DNA of 32,805 nucleotides, taken from the NCBI GenBank assembly GCA_964423865.1, contig CAYRGN010000042.1:1-32805 (forward strand), in the 5' to 3' direction. The notes below the pieces were generated by a model, which saw only the letters and a list, made by a program, of their open reading frames with translations, made no database searches and was not told the DNA's origin. The DNA is from Leadbetterella sp964423865. Its GTDB lineage: Bacteria; Bacteroidota; Bacteroidia; Cytophagales; Spirosomataceae. Below are positions 32,790 to 32,805 of this stretch, piece by piece (the first letter of the stretch is position 1; every line of letters starts with the position of its first letter). A program made the position numbers and the translations under genes.

Positions 32790-32805
32790 GGAGTAGGGAG
32801 TAGGG
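32790..32805. repeat. Start of a GGAGTAG tandem repeat cut by the window edge
   Basis: GGAGTAG occurs twice in tandem (32790-32796, 32797-32803) and the window ends with the first two bases of a third. It resembles the complement of the 7-bp ACTACTC unit at 28797-28852. Its full length cannot be seen. Confidence 0.55.

Overview
This window is chromosomal DNA from a member of the Bacteroidota (Cytophagales-like is plausible but not proven). The evidence is the family content and the style of regulation: a short primary sigma factor without region 1.1, a 16S-protein-linked rpsP-rimM-trmD block, an HU/CCDC81-SPOR protein, DUF5683 beside parAB, a BrxA/BrxB-type bacilliredoxin, SUF genes with a DUF59 protein, A-rich start regions with few Shine-Dalgarno sequences, and several TAnnTTTG promoter boxes of the Bacteroidetes type. 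No rRNA, tRNA, CRISPR array, transposase or prophage was recognised.

Layout. 1-6040 (+): rpsP, terminator, rimM, trmD, then gyrA with its own promoter and a TPR lipid/periplasm-type protein closed by a strong terminator. 6041-7972: a small accessory-looking patch with a GH18 chitinase-like lipoprotein (+) whose 3' end overlaps a convergent XRE regulator (-); upstream of the regulator lies an AT-rich stretch with repeated ACAAATGT motifs. 7973-10125: dapD (-) divergent from gap (+). 10126-10327: repeat-filled gap. 10328-19005 (-): one long gene run, read from 19005 downwards: 995-aa TPR protein, outer-membrane barrel, HU/SPOR protein, TonB-like transducer, folC, trmB, with junctions of 96, 4, -8, 1 and 5 bp. 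19118-20923 (+): M61 peptidase. 21132-24025 (-): parA-parB-DUF5683-dapB. 24137-27649 (-): rpsO, pnp, rpoD. 27803-32652 (-): sufC, sufD, sufS, sufE, a DUF59 SufT-like gene and a bacilliredoxin.

How they fit together: most is housekeeping (translation, RNA decay, DNA topology, lysine/peptidoglycan precursor synthesis, folate, glycolysis, Fe-S assembly). The least ordinary parts are (i) a chromosomal-type ParA homologue next to a normal ParB whose Walker A motif has the signature lysine displaced and whose length is only 202 aa, (ii) an envelope gene run that couples TPR, barrel, peptidoglycan-binding SPOR and TonB-like proteins without exbB/exbD, (iii) the motif cluster upstream of the XRE gene, and (iv) five different families of short intergenic repeats (10134-10294, 15945-16019, 20975-21108, 28681-28852, 32790-end).

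All functional calls are from reading the translated sequence; no database search was run.
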